Source of the DNA: Magnetococcales bacterium | GTDB lineage: Bacteria; Pseudomonadota; Magnetococcia; Magnetococcales; UBA8363 | Assembly (NCBI GenBank): GCA_015660855.1 | Contig: JACSDG010000001.1 | Location: forward strand, 1-64,000 | Reading direction: 5' to 3' | DNA length: 64,000 bases | In this document: in pieces, positions 8,217 to 16,630 of the stretch | Layout: the number at the start of each line of letters is the position of its first letter | Numbering within the stretch: position 1 is the first letter of the stretch | Notes under the pieces: model-generated | Told to the model about the DNA's origin: nothing | Database searches by the model: none | What the model saw: the letters and a program-made list of their open reading frames with translations, nothing else | Translations under genes and position numbers: made by a program

Positions 8217-8486
8217 ATGAAACTATCAGAACAGGTTAAACCCATCAGCTATTTGAAGGCCCATGCACCCGAGGTCATTCGCGGCTTGGCAGAAGGCAAC
8301 AATCCCGTGATCATTACTCTCCATGGGGAGGCCAAAGCGGTTCTACAGGACATTGAATCCTACGAACAGACCCAGGAAACCCTGGCCATGCTCAAGCTGT
8401 TGGCCATGGGCAATCAGGAGATTGATCTGGGCGAGGTTGTTCCTGCCAAAGATGCCGTTAATCGCCTGCGTAACCGGAAGGCATGA
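8217..8486 (+). CDS. Phd/YefM-family antitoxin (orphaned)
   Basis: The 89-residue protein starts MKLSEQVKPISYLKAHAPEV and contains the VIITLHGEAKAVL strand and the SYEQTQETLAMLKLLA helix typical of Phd/YefM antitoxins. These proteins neutralise a RelE/ParE-type toxin with the C-terminal tail and repress their own operon through the N-terminus. A good ribosome-binding site (AAAAGGAGA) precedes the ATG. The toxin reading frame that should follow is cut after six codons (see 8483-8503), so this antitoxin now stands alone, perhaps still acting as a regulator or against a related toxin elsewhere. Confidence 0.88.
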   Translation: MKLSEQVKPISYLKAHAPEVIRGLAEGNNPVIITLHGEAKAVLQDIESYEQTQETLAMLKLLAMGNQEIDLGEVVPAKDAVNRLRNRKA

Positions 8487-8503
8487 ATCGACATGTCTTT
8501 TGA
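8483..8503 (+). pseudogene. Remnant start of ParE/RelE-type toxin gene
   Basis: An ATG overlaps the antitoxin stop codon in the ATGA arrangement typical of coupled toxin genes. The frame reads MNRHVF and then stops at the first base triplet of a tandem repeat. M-x-R-x-V is a common beginning of ParE-type toxins. I infer that the rest of the toxin was deleted or displaced when the adjoining repeat arrived. The remnant is too short to prove the family. Confidence 0.5.
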
Positions 8504-8593
8504 TCAGAATTCCGGGGACAGTATATCCATTTCCCTACCGCAATCTGGATCAGAATTCCGGGGACAGTATATCCATTTCCCTACCGCAATCTG
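8502..8593 (+). repeat. Perfect 46-bp tandem duplication
   Basis: Two identical 46-bp units (8502-8547 and 8548-8593) each contain AATTCCGGGGACAGTATA. From memory, a similar motif is often seen near REP-associated or IS200-like transposase genes; that is recollection, not proof. The array begins exactly where the toxin remnant stops. Confidence 0.9.
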
Positions 8594-8696
8594 GACTCCA
8601 TGGACACCATACTCGACCAAGTTGTATGACCTCCGCAGTTTTTTTGTCGGAAACCGGCCAAATTTATTTTCCATAGAAGCGAATCGCGAAAGTCGG

Positions 8697-8800
8697 GCCA
8701 GGGGCGCAGCCCCAGGGTTTTGTTTTTTTTGTCCGAAGGGCGCAATGTCTAGAGTCAAAACCCTGGGGAAAGAATTCCCCAGACTCCTTCTTTTTTTTTC
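8697..8800 (+). repeat. Degenerate copy of the modular repeat
   Basis: This stretch contains the GGGGC-GCA-GCCCC hairpin followed by GGGTTTTG and a variant of the TGCCCGAAGGGCA hairpin (CCGAAGGGCG), in the order seen at 13540-13590. A further CTGGGGAA/TTCCCCAG stem follows. The large left-hand palindrome and the hexamers are missing. Confidence 0.6.
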
Positions 8801-8843
8801 AATAGTTTTCCGGTCTCTACGCGCAATCCGAGGCCAATCCGAC

Positions 8844-10088
8844 TTATCCAGGCCCGCCCCCATTGACAAATTGACCGAGAACTTCCCTCCAGGCCGCCAT
8901 GGCCTGTTTGTAATCATGGTTCGCCAATAACAGGGATCGCGCATTGTCGCCAAGTTTTTTTCGCATTTCCAAATCATGGCGCAGGGCAAGGATCTGATTC
9001 GCCAAACCTTCGGCATCTCCGACGTTGACATGCACCCCGCAGCGATATTTTTGTATCAGCCCGCTGAGTTCTCCCTCGGGGGCACCCACATAAACAATCG
9101 GTTTGCCTGCGGCGGCGACGCCATAAAATTTGCAAGGGACACACAAACCTTCGAGGGAGGCCATGAGCGAAACCAGATGAACATCGGCTACGCTCATGGA
9201 TTCGGCAAGGGTGTCACGGGATTGGTAAGATCGAAATCGGACGTTTTTCAATCCTAACCTTTTGACTTCATTTATAATCCATGGCAGACGAACGCCACCA
9301 CCGACAAATTCAAAGACAATCTCGGAATGATGCTCGATCTTCTGTGCGGCTTCAAGGATGGTATTAAAATCATGCGCCCGCCCCATGTTGCCGGAATATC
9401 CCACCACAAAATATTTTTCCAGTCCCAATTGGTGTCGGAGCAGATTTTTTTCCAATGCCACCGGGAAAATACGTGTGCTGTCGGACCAGTTGGGTAGTAC
9501 CCGGATGCGCTGGGGATGGATGTTTTGTCGGCGCAGAGCCTGGGCCATTCCTTCCGAAATCGCTACGTTGATCTCTGCTCCCGTTAGAGAACGATTTCTG
9601 AGGCGGCGAAGAATTCCCGCCATGACTCCGCCCAGGCCAATGGTTCCCAGGTTTTCCGCAACTTCCGGGAAAAGATCCTGGAGCCAGTTGACCAGGCGAG
9701 CATTGCGAAAACGGATGACAGGGAGGGCTATGACAGAGGCCAGGGGGGGATCGGTTTTACAAACAACCGTGTCACCTTTACGAACAAAAAACAGCAGCTT
9801 GATGAAAAGAGAAAAGTAAAAGGTAAGATAATCCATCAAGCGGCCAACCATGGTGTAACGACCGAAATGGGTCGTCCAAAGGCGATGGACCAGGACTCCG
9901 TTGACCTGCTCAAATGGGGGCAGTCCGGCGGATGGATCGTCAATACGCATCCTGGATGTCACTATGTGCACCTCAGCGTGATGCGATGCAAGATCAAAGG
10001 CAAGGTCGGACAGAAGTTGACTCGTGGCCGAATGGTCGGGATGGAAATAACGGTTGATAAAAATGATCCTCCCCAACCCTCCCTCCAT
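8844..10088 (-). CDS. Glycosyltransferase family 4 (WcaI/WbuB-like)
   Basis: The 414-residue protein is a GT-B fold transferase. The N-terminal donor-side start IIFINRYFHPDHSATSQLL is typical of WbuB/WcaI-like enzymes. Residues about 220-370 hold the nucleotide-sugar-binding half, with VVGYSGNMGRAHDF and a late acidic segment around PIVYVGAPEGELSGLI. A hydrophobic stretch near residues 85-105 suggests membrane association. It probably adds a sugar during capsule or exopolysaccharide repeat assembly together with the Wza/Wzc-like genes next to it. Donor and linkage cannot be read from the sequence. Confidence 0.88.
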   Translation of the reverse strand: MEGGLGRIIFINRYFHPDHSATSQLLSDLAFDLASHHAEVHIVTSRMRIDDPSAGLPPFEQVNGVLVHRLWTTHFGRYTMVGRLMDYLTFYFSLFIKLLFFVRKGDTVVCKTDPPLASVIALPVIRFRNARLVNWLQDLFPEVAENLGTIGLGGVMAGILRRLRNRSLTGAEINVAISEGMAQALRRQNIHPQRIRVLPNWSDSTRIFPVALEKNLLRHQLGLEKYFVVGYSGNMGRAHDFNTILEAAQKIEHHSEIVFEFVGGGVRLPWIINEVKRLGLKNVRFRSYQSRDTLAESMSVADVHLVSLMASLEGLCVPCKFYGVAAAGKPIVYVGAPEGELSGLIQKYRCGVHVNVGDAEGLANQILALRHDLEMRKKLGDNARSLLLANHDYKQAMAAWREVLGQFVNGGGPG

Positions 10089-10547
10089 TGAAAACCCCTG
10101 TTTTGTCTGCTCCCGGGACTGCGGAACATCCGTTTCTCGACTTGGTTAATCATTGTTGGTTAACTTACGGGAGTGCGGGCCACAAAAAACCTTTGAGATC
10201 CCCGACGACATCCGATGAGGAATTTTTTGATCGACAACGACCTGTCCAGTGATTTTCATCGCGGGGCCAATGTTCGATTTCAGGCTGCGCCAACCCCCTT
10301 GCCAACTCTCCCCATGCAGGAGAAAGCTAACACACATTTCCACTACTTTACAACACGCACCTTATGTCTTTGTTCGCATCCCAGGCAGTATTTTTCTTGA
10401 GGCAACGCTTTCTTTATGGTTGGCCGATTCGATCCTGGAAGGTTACAATGGTTGCCGCTGGAGTCAAAAGGGTCGCGATCCGACCGAGGATTTCGTAGCT
10501 TGGCTTTCGCGGGTGTTCCATCGATTATTGCAGGATGGGTTTATCAA
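10089..10547. other. Intergenic region before exporter operon
   Basis: These 459 bp lie between divergent polysaccharide genes and should hold both promoters. An open frame continues upstream of the exporter gene to 10416, but its amino-acid sequence is atypical and I treat it as non-coding. A TTGGTTAATCATTGTTGGTTAA near-repeat lies at about 10142-10163. Nothing else is supported. Confidence 0.45.
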
Positions 10548-11144
10548 ATGATGGTGAACGGTCAAGACGCAGCAATGCAAACAATCCCGCATCGTTTGAT
10601 GCGTTGTGTGGCACATGTGCTTGTTTTTGTAATTGTTGCGTTATTGGTTTCTTCCGAGGGCCTGTCTTCGGACAATACGACCTATCGTTTGGCCGCTGGC
10701 GACAAAATCAGTATTCAGGTCTTCGGAGAGCCGGATTTGAGCAGTGATTTTCTTATCGGAGAATCGGAGTCTATCACGTTTCCCCTTCTCGGCCAGGTTC
10801 GGGTCGGGGGGCTTACGGTGCGAGAACTGGAACAGTTGGTCACCGCCCGATTGAAAGGACGGTTTTTGGTTAACCCCGGAGTCAGTGCCCAGGTCACCGA
10901 ATATCGAAAATTTTTTATTAAAGGGGAAGTCAATCAGCCGGGCGGGTTTCCCTATATTCCCGGTCTGACTCTGCAAAAAGCGGTCAGTCTGGCGGGAGGT
11001 TTCACCAACCGGGCCGATAAAGGCAAAATATTTATCCGTGGAGATCGGGATGGTCCAGACGAGAAAAATGAGAAACAACCCTCCAATCTTGATGATTTCG
11101 TTTTCCCTGGAGATATGATTACTGTGGAAAGACGATTTTTCTAA
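10548..11144 (+). CDS. Polysaccharide export protein (Wza-like)
   Basis: This outer-membrane or periplasmic protein of the Poly_export/SLBB family would form part of the export channel for a surface polysaccharide. The mature part begins TYRLAAGDKISIQVFGEPDL, the hallmark of the family. One SLBB-like segment follows (FIKGEVNQPGGFPYIPGLT, LQKAVSLAGGF). A signal peptide of about 40 residues precedes it. I placed the start at ATG 10548, after a weak AGGATGG site; the ATG at 10575 is an alternative. No lipobox cysteine is seen, unlike E. coli Wza, and at about 200 residues it is a short member. Its stop overlaps the start of the next gene (TAATG), so translation is probably coupled. Confidence 0.88.
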   Translation: MMVNGQDAAMQTIPHRLMRCVAHVLVFVIVALLVSSEGLSSDNTTYRLAAGDKISIQVFGEPDLSSDFLIGESESITFPLLGQVRVGGLTVRELEQLVTARLKGRFLVNPGVSAQVTEYRKFFIKGEVNQPGGFPYIPGLTLQKAVSLAGGFTNRADKGKIFIRGDRDGPDEKNEKQPSNLDDFVFPGDMITVERRFF

Positions 11145-13411
11145 TGAGTACCGATCTGCACGCGTTGTTCCCCCTGATCAACGAAACCAAACGTGAAGAA
11201 AACCGTTTGCGCCTTATTTGGCAGAGTATCCGCGCTTATCTTTGGAGCATCATCTTTCTGGTGGTCGGGGTTTCCATTCTAGCTATGCTTATGGTTTCCT
11301 CCATCAAGCCGAGCTATCTGGCGACAGCCACACTTCTCATCGAAAACAAGCCAACCAAACTGGTCTCCATCGATGAATTGTATGGTATCGACGGACCATC
11401 CCGCGAATATTTCAATACCCAGGTTGCCGTCTTGCAATCCCGTCAAATGATGGATCGGGTTGTCGTCGCCCTTGGGCTTGACGAACACAGTGAATTCAAA
11501 CCAGCCTCTACGAGCCATCGATTCCATTGGCGCGATTATGTGCCGGATCTGGTCAAAGAGTTGGTCCAGCTTGGAACGGTGGATACGCGATCCCAGGATA
11601 CCCCCCAGTTGCTGGAGAAAAAAAAACGCAACGGTCTTATCGCCCAACTGCAAGGCCAAATGAATATTTGGCACGTCCCGGCCAGTCAATTACTTAAAAT
11701 CTCCTTTGAATCCTATGACCCGGAGTTGTCTGCCCAGGTCGCCAACACCATGGCCGAAGTCTATATTGCCAGCAACCTGGAGGCGCGGCAAAACATCAGT
11801 AGCAAATCGAGCAGTTGGCTCAGTGAAAGGCTTTCTGGTCTGCTAGAAAAATTAAAAATATCCGAAAGCCGATTGCAGGATTATCGCGAACGGCATCACT
11901 TGGTGGACGTTCAAGGGGTCAACAGCATCGCTTCCAAGCAGTTGAATGAGCTGACCACTTCGTTGATGCAAGCGCAACGTGAACGCAATGAAAAACGACA
12001 ACTGTATGAAATGGTGGACCGGGCCAATAAATCCATGAGTGCCCTGCTTGCGATTCCGGCCATTTTGAACAGTCCCGTCATTCAGGAACTGCAAAAGCTT
12101 GAAGCCACCAAAGAGCGCGAAATGGCAGACTTGGTGCAACGATACGGGCCGGAGCATCCACGCATGATATCGGCCAAGTCCGATTTGTCATCGGCCAGGA
12201 ACAATTTACAAAAACAGGCCTTGATGCTTGCCGATGCCATTGTTCAAGACTATCGTATTGCCGCATCCAATGCGTCGGGGGTGGAGCAACGTTTTGAATC
12301 CGTCAAAAAGGAGCTGCAACAGATCAATCGTGAGGAGGCGGAACTCGATGTTTTGCAGAGGGAGGTGGCTACCAACCGGCAGCTCTACAATCTTTTCCTT
12401 ACCCGTACCAAGGAGACTGATGCTACCGGTACCGTGCAGGCGAATGATATACAGGCACTGAATGCTCGTGTTATCGATCCGGCTATCGCCCCCATGGCCC
12501 CCAACAAACCCAATAAAAAACAGATTGTTCTTTTTACCGCCTTAACGACACTGGTAATTGCTGTCTTGTTGGCACTCTTGTCAGAAAACATGAACGATTA
12601 CATCCGTTCCACCGACGATATAGAACAAAAACTAAAACTTCCCTGTCTGGGAACCGTTCCTCTGGTCGTGGATAAACGTTGGAAAAAAGAGGCGGTAACC
12701 ATGGGGCAGTTATTTATCAACCAGGATCATTCTCCATTTTTTGAATCCATCCGCACGGTGCGCGCTGCGTTGATACTTTCCGAGCAGGAACGAAAGTTTC
12801 GGGTGATCGCCATCACATCCACCGTACCTCGGGAGGGTAAAAGCACTATTTCTGCCAACCTTTCTTTGGCCATGAGTCCCATGGAGAAGGTTTTGCTCAT
12901 TGATGGCGATCTCCGGCGACCGTCCATTGCCAAAATTTTTGGCATCGATAAGGATTCTCCCGGATTATCCAATCTGATCAATGGTACGCAACCGCAGTCC
13001 GCATGCCTTCATGATATTCCGGGGACCAACCTGACTGTGATGCCTTCCGGCGATCAGCCTCCCAATCCCCATGTGTTGCTCTCCTCCAAGGTTTTTCAGG
13101 ATTTGTTGAAACAGTTGTCCGAACGGTTTGATCGGGTCATCATTGATACGCCGCCGACCCATGCTGTGGCTGACAGCCTGATCATCGGTGCCATTGCCGA
13201 CGCCAACATCTGTGTCTGTCATGCGGAATCGACGCCGTTTCCTATGATTCACACTTCCATTGCCCACATGCGCCGCACCAATGTTCCCATCGTTGGCGTG
13301 GTGTTGAATCAATTCAAGTCCAAACGACGGCATGGTTATTATTATTCCAGCTATTATTCCTATGGCGGCTATAATTATTCAAAAAAGTCAGGTGGGACCA
13401 AGGGGAGCTGA
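11144..13411 (+). CDS. Wzc-like chain-length regulator and tyrosine autokinase
   Basis: This 755-residue inner-membrane protein combines a Wzz chain-length domain with a BY-kinase. The first membrane segment is at about residues 33-52 and the second near 465-485, with a long periplasmic coiled-coil (GNVR) region between. The cytoplasmic kinase has Walker A PREGKST, Walker A' VLLIDGDLRRP and Walker B RVIIDTPP. The C-terminus carries the tyrosine cluster HGYYYSSYYSYGGYNYS, which is autophosphorylated in this family to control polymer export. With the Wza-like gene upstream it forms a Wzy-dependent export pair. No separate phosphatase (Wzb) is present nearby. Confidence 0.95.
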   Translation: MSTDLHALFPLINETKREENRLRLIWQSIRAYLWSIIFLVVGVSILAMLMVSSIKPSYLATATLLIENKPTKLVSIDELYGIDGPSREYFNTQVAVLQSRQMMDRVVVALGLDEHSEFKPASTSHRFHWRDYVPDLVKELVQLGTVDTRSQDTPQLLEKKKRNGLIAQLQGQMNIWHVPASQLLKISFESYDPELSAQVANTMAEVYIASNLEARQNISSKSSSWLSERLSGLLEKLKISESRLQDYRERHHLVDVQGVNSIASKQLNELTTSLMQAQRERNEKRQLYEMVDRANKSMSALLAIPAILNSPVIQELQKLEATKEREMADLVQRYGPEHPRMISAKSDLSSARNNLQKQALMLADAIVQDYRIAASNASGVEQRFESVKKELQQINREEAELDVLQREVATNRQLYNLFLTRTKETDATGTVQANDIQALNARVIDPAIAPMAPNKPNKKQIVLFTALTTLVIAVLLALLSENMNDYIRSTDDIEQKLKLPCLGTVPLVVDKRWKKEAVTMGQLFINQDHSPFFESIRTVRAALILSEQERKFRVIAITSTVPREGKSTISANLSLAMSPMEKVLLIDGDLRRPSIAKIFGIDKDSPGLSNLINGTQPQSACLHDIPGTNLTVMPSGDQPPNPHVLLSSKVFQDLLKQLSERFDRVIIDTPPTHAVADSLIIGAIADANICVCHAESTPFPMIHTSIAHMRRTNVPIVGVVLNQFKSKRRHGYYYSSYYSYGGYNYSKKSGGTKGS

Positions 13412-13421
13412 CGTAAAAAAT

Positions 13422-13594
13422 ATTGCGGGGGTCCGGGGGGGATCATCCCCCCCGGCGGAGGTTTGGAGGCGGAGCCTCCAAGGTTTTGGTTTTGAACTTG
13501 ATTTTGACTTTGATTTTACTGCCCCCCAAGGGGGGTCTAGGGGCGCAGCCCCAGGGTTTTGATTTTGTTTCTTTGCCCGAAGGGCATCATGTTC
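13422..13594 (+). repeat. Modular palindromic repeat, copy D
   Basis: This is the most complete copy. In order it has a CCGGGGGGGAT/ATCCCCCCCGG palindrome, a TGGAGGC/GCCTCCA stem, TTTGAY-like hexamers, a CCCCCC-AA-GGGGGG stem, a GGGGC-GCA-GCCCC stem and TGCCC-GAA-GGGCA at 13573-13586. It begins 10 bp after the tyrosine-kinase stop codon, so it may act as that operon's terminator. The right half (about 13500-13594) is nearly identical to the inverted copy at 15586-15690. Confidence 0.8.
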
Positions 13595-13639
13595 AAGTTA
13601 GCGCATATGGGGCGAAGCCCCCAAACCAACCCCCTTGCC

Positions 13640-15175
13640 TCACAACGTCCCACCCCAAATCCCACTTCCAACCCTGAACTGAATCGCCTCGGCCATGTGC
13701 TCCACCCCAATGTCACCAACCTGCGCCAGATCGGCGATGGTTCTGGCCACACGCAACAACCGGCTGTGGGCACGCGCTGAAAAGCCCAACTTTTTCCCTG
13801 CGTCCAGCAATATCTGTCGCGCCGGACCGACAAGGGCGGTGTGACTCTCCAATCCCTTTCCGCTCAACGCCGCGTTGCGTATCCCCATACCGTTGCGCTC
13901 ATACTGCCGCCCCCGTGCCCGCATGACCCGCTCGCGCACCTTCTCGGAAACCTCTCCCCTGGGCAACTCCACCAATATGTCGGTGGGGACCGGTGGCACA
14001 TCCACATGCAGATCGATACGATCCAACAGGGGACCAGAAATGCGTGATTGATATCCAATGACCTGGGAGGGTGAACAACGACATGGACGGCTCCCATTAC
14101 CCAGGTGACCACAGGGGCATGGATTGCAAGCCGCCAAAAGTTGAAAATCGGCGGGAAAACGCACCGTATAGGCGGCACGCGATATGTGCGCCTCCCCAGA
14201 TTCAAGAGGCTCCCGCAATACTTCCAATACCGTCCGGCTAAATTCGGGGATCTCATCCAAAAACAACACCCCCTTGTGCGATAAACTCACCTCCCCCGGG
14301 TGGGGACTACCCCCCCCGCCCACCAAAGATACCTTGGAGGCGGTGTGGTGGGGACTGCGAAACGGACGGTTGGCAATGAATGGCCGACTCGGAGACAACC
14401 GACCGGCAACCGAATGAATCGCTGTTACCTCCAGTGCCTCATCCAATGACATCTCCGGGAGTATCCCAGGCAACGCCCTGGCCAAAAAAGTTTTTCCCGA
14501 CCCAGGCGGTCCAGTCATCAGCATGTTGTGCCCCCCCGCCGCCGCAATTTCTAGGGCACGCTTGGCATATTCCTGTCCCTTAATCTCGGCAATATCGGGA
14601 ACTTCCGCCCTGGCCTCCTCTTTCCAACCGCGCCAATCGGTGGGAACCAGCGACGGCAGTACCGATTCCCCCAACAAATGCCGGACCACATCCAATAATG
14701 TCTCCGCAGCGTACACCACGACATCAGGGGTCAAAGCGGCTTCACTACCGTTATCCTTGGCCACCACCATGCGGGAAAACCCATTTTTCCGGGCAAACAA
14801 CGCCGCTGGTAACGACCCGGGAACCCCCCGCAAACGCCCGTCCAAAGACAATTCACCAAAAAACAAACACCCCGCCAAAGATTCTCCGGGCAACTTTCCC
14901 ATGGCCCCCAACAATCCCAAAGCCATGGGAAGATCGTAGGAAGACCCAACCTTGGGCAAATGCGCCGGGGCCAAATTGACAATGATCCTTTTCGGCGGCA
15001 AATGAAAACCCGAATTGTTTAGTGCCGCGCGCACACGATCCTTGGCCTCGCGTACCGCCCCCTCCGCCAGGCCCACGATGCCCAAGGTTGGCAAACCGGA
15101 ACCAACGTCCACTTCCACCTCGACAGGGACGGCTTGTATCCCGTCCAGGCCAACCGTCTGCACACGGGCCAGCAT
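13640..15175 (-). CDS. comM: YifB/ComM family Mg-chelatase-like AAA+ ATPase
   Basis: The 511-residue protein has the N-terminal ChlI-like domain (MLARVQTVGLDGIQAVPVEVE, residues 1-120), a central AAA+ domain with Walker A GPPGSGKTFLAR and Walker B VLFLDEIPEF, and a C-terminal Mg-chelatase lid with a zinc-type CNPCPCGHLG segment. Homologues (ComM, YifB, RadD-type names vary) act as hexameric helicases promoting branch migration during natural transformation. Length and domain order are complete. It lies downstream of ubiK on the same strand, and both are flanked by inverted copies of the modular repeat. Confidence 0.93.
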   Translation of the reverse strand: MLARVQTVGLDGIQAVPVEVEVDVGSGLPTLGIVGLAEGAVREAKDRVRAALNNSGFHLPPKRIIVNLAPAHLPKVGSSYDLPMALGLLGAMGKLPGESLAGCLFFGELSLDGRLRGVPGSLPAALFARKNGFSRMVVAKDNGSEAALTPDVVVYAAETLLDVVRHLLGESVLPSLVPTDWRGWKEEARAEVPDIAEIKGQEYAKRALEIAAAGGHNMLMTGPPGSGKTFLARALPGILPEMSLDEALEVTAIHSVAGRLSPSRPFIANRPFRSPHHTASKVSLVGGGGSPHPGEVSLSHKGVLFLDEIPEFSRTVLEVLREPLESGEAHISRAAYTVRFPADFQLLAACNPCPCGHLGNGSRPCRCSPSQVIGYQSRISGPLLDRIDLHVDVPPVPTDILVELPRGEVSEKVRERVMRARGRQYERNGMGIRNAALSGKGLESHTALVGPARQILLDAGKKLGFSARAHSRLLRVARTIADLAQVGDIGVEHMAEAIQFRVGSGIWGGTL

Positions 15176-15282
15176 GCGATCCCCTCACCCTTTATAGGAG
15201 CCGGAAAACAAACACCCCGCCCCTCAACGATCAAAACCCCACATTCCGGCACCCTCACAACCACCTTAGCCCATTTTTAATC

Positions 15283-15522
15283 TCAGGCTTTTTCCATCTC
15301 CGCCACCTGTTTTTCAAGCTGCTCCAGCTTGATTCGTGTCTTGCCCAGAAGTTCCCGGGCAGCGTCAAATTCATCCCGGCTCACCAAATCAAAATGTTCT
15401 ACCCCCTCCTGGACCAAATCCCGGATTTTGCGCGTCATCTCCTCCCGGGTCTGCCCAACCATGTTAAATACCCCCAACACATTCTGGGTGATCTGATCCA
15501 ATATCGCATTATCAATTTGCAT
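15283..15522 (-). CDS. ubiK: Ubiquinone biosynthesis accessory factor UbiK
   Basis: The 79-residue protein is the BMFP-domain family (YqiC/UbiK), with helical trimeric coiled-coil character. It has an N-terminal amphipathic helix (AILDQITQNVLGVFNM) and a C-terminal coiled coil (LEQLEKQVAEMEKA). UbiK binds UbiJ and lipid and helps the aerobic ubiquinone complex. I chose ATG 15522 because an AGAGGAAAA ribosome-binding site lies just upstream and the family usually has about 80 residues; the open frame further upstream runs into the repeat and is not coding. Confidence 0.85.
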   Translation of the reverse strand: MQIDNAILDQITQNVLGVFNMVGQTREEMTRKIRDLVQEGVEHFDLVSRDEFDAARELLGKTRIKLEQLEKQVAEMEKA

Positions 15523-15585
15523 CGTTTTTTCCTCTGGATAGGCCCGGACTTGAAAACAGGTTTCAATCCCTCGAACGGGCCTGTG

Positions 15586-15690
15586 AACATGATGCCCTTC
15601 GGGCAAAAAAACAAAATCAAAACCCTGGGGCTGCGCCCCTAGACCCCCCTTGGGGGGCAGTAAAATCAAAATCAAAGTCAAAAACTTTAG
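15586..15690 (-). repeat. Modular palindromic repeat, copy E (truncated)
   Basis: Read on the minus strand it has hexamers, the CCCCCC-AA-GGGGGG stem, the GGGGC/GCCCC stem and TGCCC-GAA-GGGCA (15593-15606), but not the large left palindrome or the TGGAGGC stem. It is almost identical to the right half of copy D and in the opposite orientation, with comM-ubiK between the two. Confidence 0.8.
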
Positions 15691-15712
15691 CTTTTTACGA
15701 TACTTACATCGG

Positions 15713-16630
15713 TCACTGCGGTCGCACCTCCGGTTCAACAAACTCAAGACCAGGCCGCCCATTAAAATAACCATTGCAAAATGGCTCACCGCCATTCAGT
15801 TCCAACAAACGGCGAAACGCCTCCCCACCACTCATGCGTCGTTGCAGCCGATCCTTCCAAACCGCCACAATTTCCGCCATCCCCAGACTCTGGGGCGACA
15901 AACGCACCACCCCCACCCCCATGGCCTCTAACCGATCCGTCTCGTCCACAAGGTTGTAAACCCGATGCGACATGGTTTGGGTGCCGTTGATGGCAAGGAA
16001 AGGAACCCCCTCCTGGGTGCGCATGGTCATACCATCGGCAAAATCGCCGCACTTGAACTGACAATTGGCCTTGGAATATCGAAACGCCCGCGCCGTGTAA
16101 CAACGGGCCGAAAACGTCAGCGGAAGCTTGCCATAGGCAAAAATTTCCGTTTCCACCTCCCCGCCATGCCGCCGGATCATGTCCCCCATCGCCAAGGCCG
16201 ACAGCTCCACCGGAAACACCACACGTCTGACACCCACCCGCTGGAGAAAAACGACCGTTTCAGGGTTGTAGGTGGTGATATGCGGCCCCGCAACCATAGG
16301 CCTGCCCTCGCCTACAGCAATCCCCCCCATATCGTTGGCCTCCAACCACCAACCACCCGACCGGGCGGCAACGGCCATCCGGTACAATAAATCCTCCTCC
16401 CCCGCATTCATGACCAATCCCAGGGTAGAAAACACCACCTCCTTACCCGACGGTCCCAACTCCCTGGCCAAATCAACCATCTCCTCCGGGGTCAAGGATT
16501 GTCGTTTGGAACAAACTACCTCGCCAATATAAAGAATATCCACCGGGGTTTCAAAAGCCATCCGCCGATAAAAATCCTTCAGGGCATTTTTTCCCCAGTC
16601 AAATTGGCACGGCCCCAGACTGATTCGCAT
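15713..16630 (-). CDS. ubiV: O2-independent ubiquinone hydroxylase subunit UbiV
   Basis: This peptidase-U32 family protein (about 305 residues) partners UbiU to hydroxylate ubiquinone precursors without O2, probably with prephenate as oxygen donor. The four cysteines at about residues 40, 177, 190 and 194 (from the ATG at 16630) have the 13- and 4-residue spacing expected for the [4Fe-4S] ligands of UbiV. It contains FSARCYTARAF and NCQFKCGD. The ATG overlaps the ubiU stop by one base (TGATG), giving coupled translation; a GTG nine bases upstream is a less likely start. Confidence 0.92.
   Translation of the reverse strand: MRISLGPCQFDWGKNALKDFYRRMAFETPVDILYIGEVVCSKRQSLTPEEMVDLARELGPSGKEVVFSTLGLVMNAGEEDLLYRMAVAARSGGWWLEANDMGGIAVGEGRPMVAGPHITTYNPETVVFLQRVGVRRVVFPVELSALAMGDMIRRHGGEVETEIFAYGKLPLTFSARCYTARAFRYSKANCQFKCGDFADGMTMRTQEGVPFLAINGTQTMSHRVYNLVDETDRLEAMGVGVVRLSPQSLGMAEIVAVWKDRLQRRMSGGEAFRRLLELNGGEPFCNGYFNGRPGLEFVEPEVRPQ

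Noticed and set aside
8493-8930. Open frame over the 46-bp tandem repeat
   Set aside because: It translates the tandem unit and degenerate repeat sequence and overlaps the 3' end of the glycosyltransferase on the other strand; no family match recognised.
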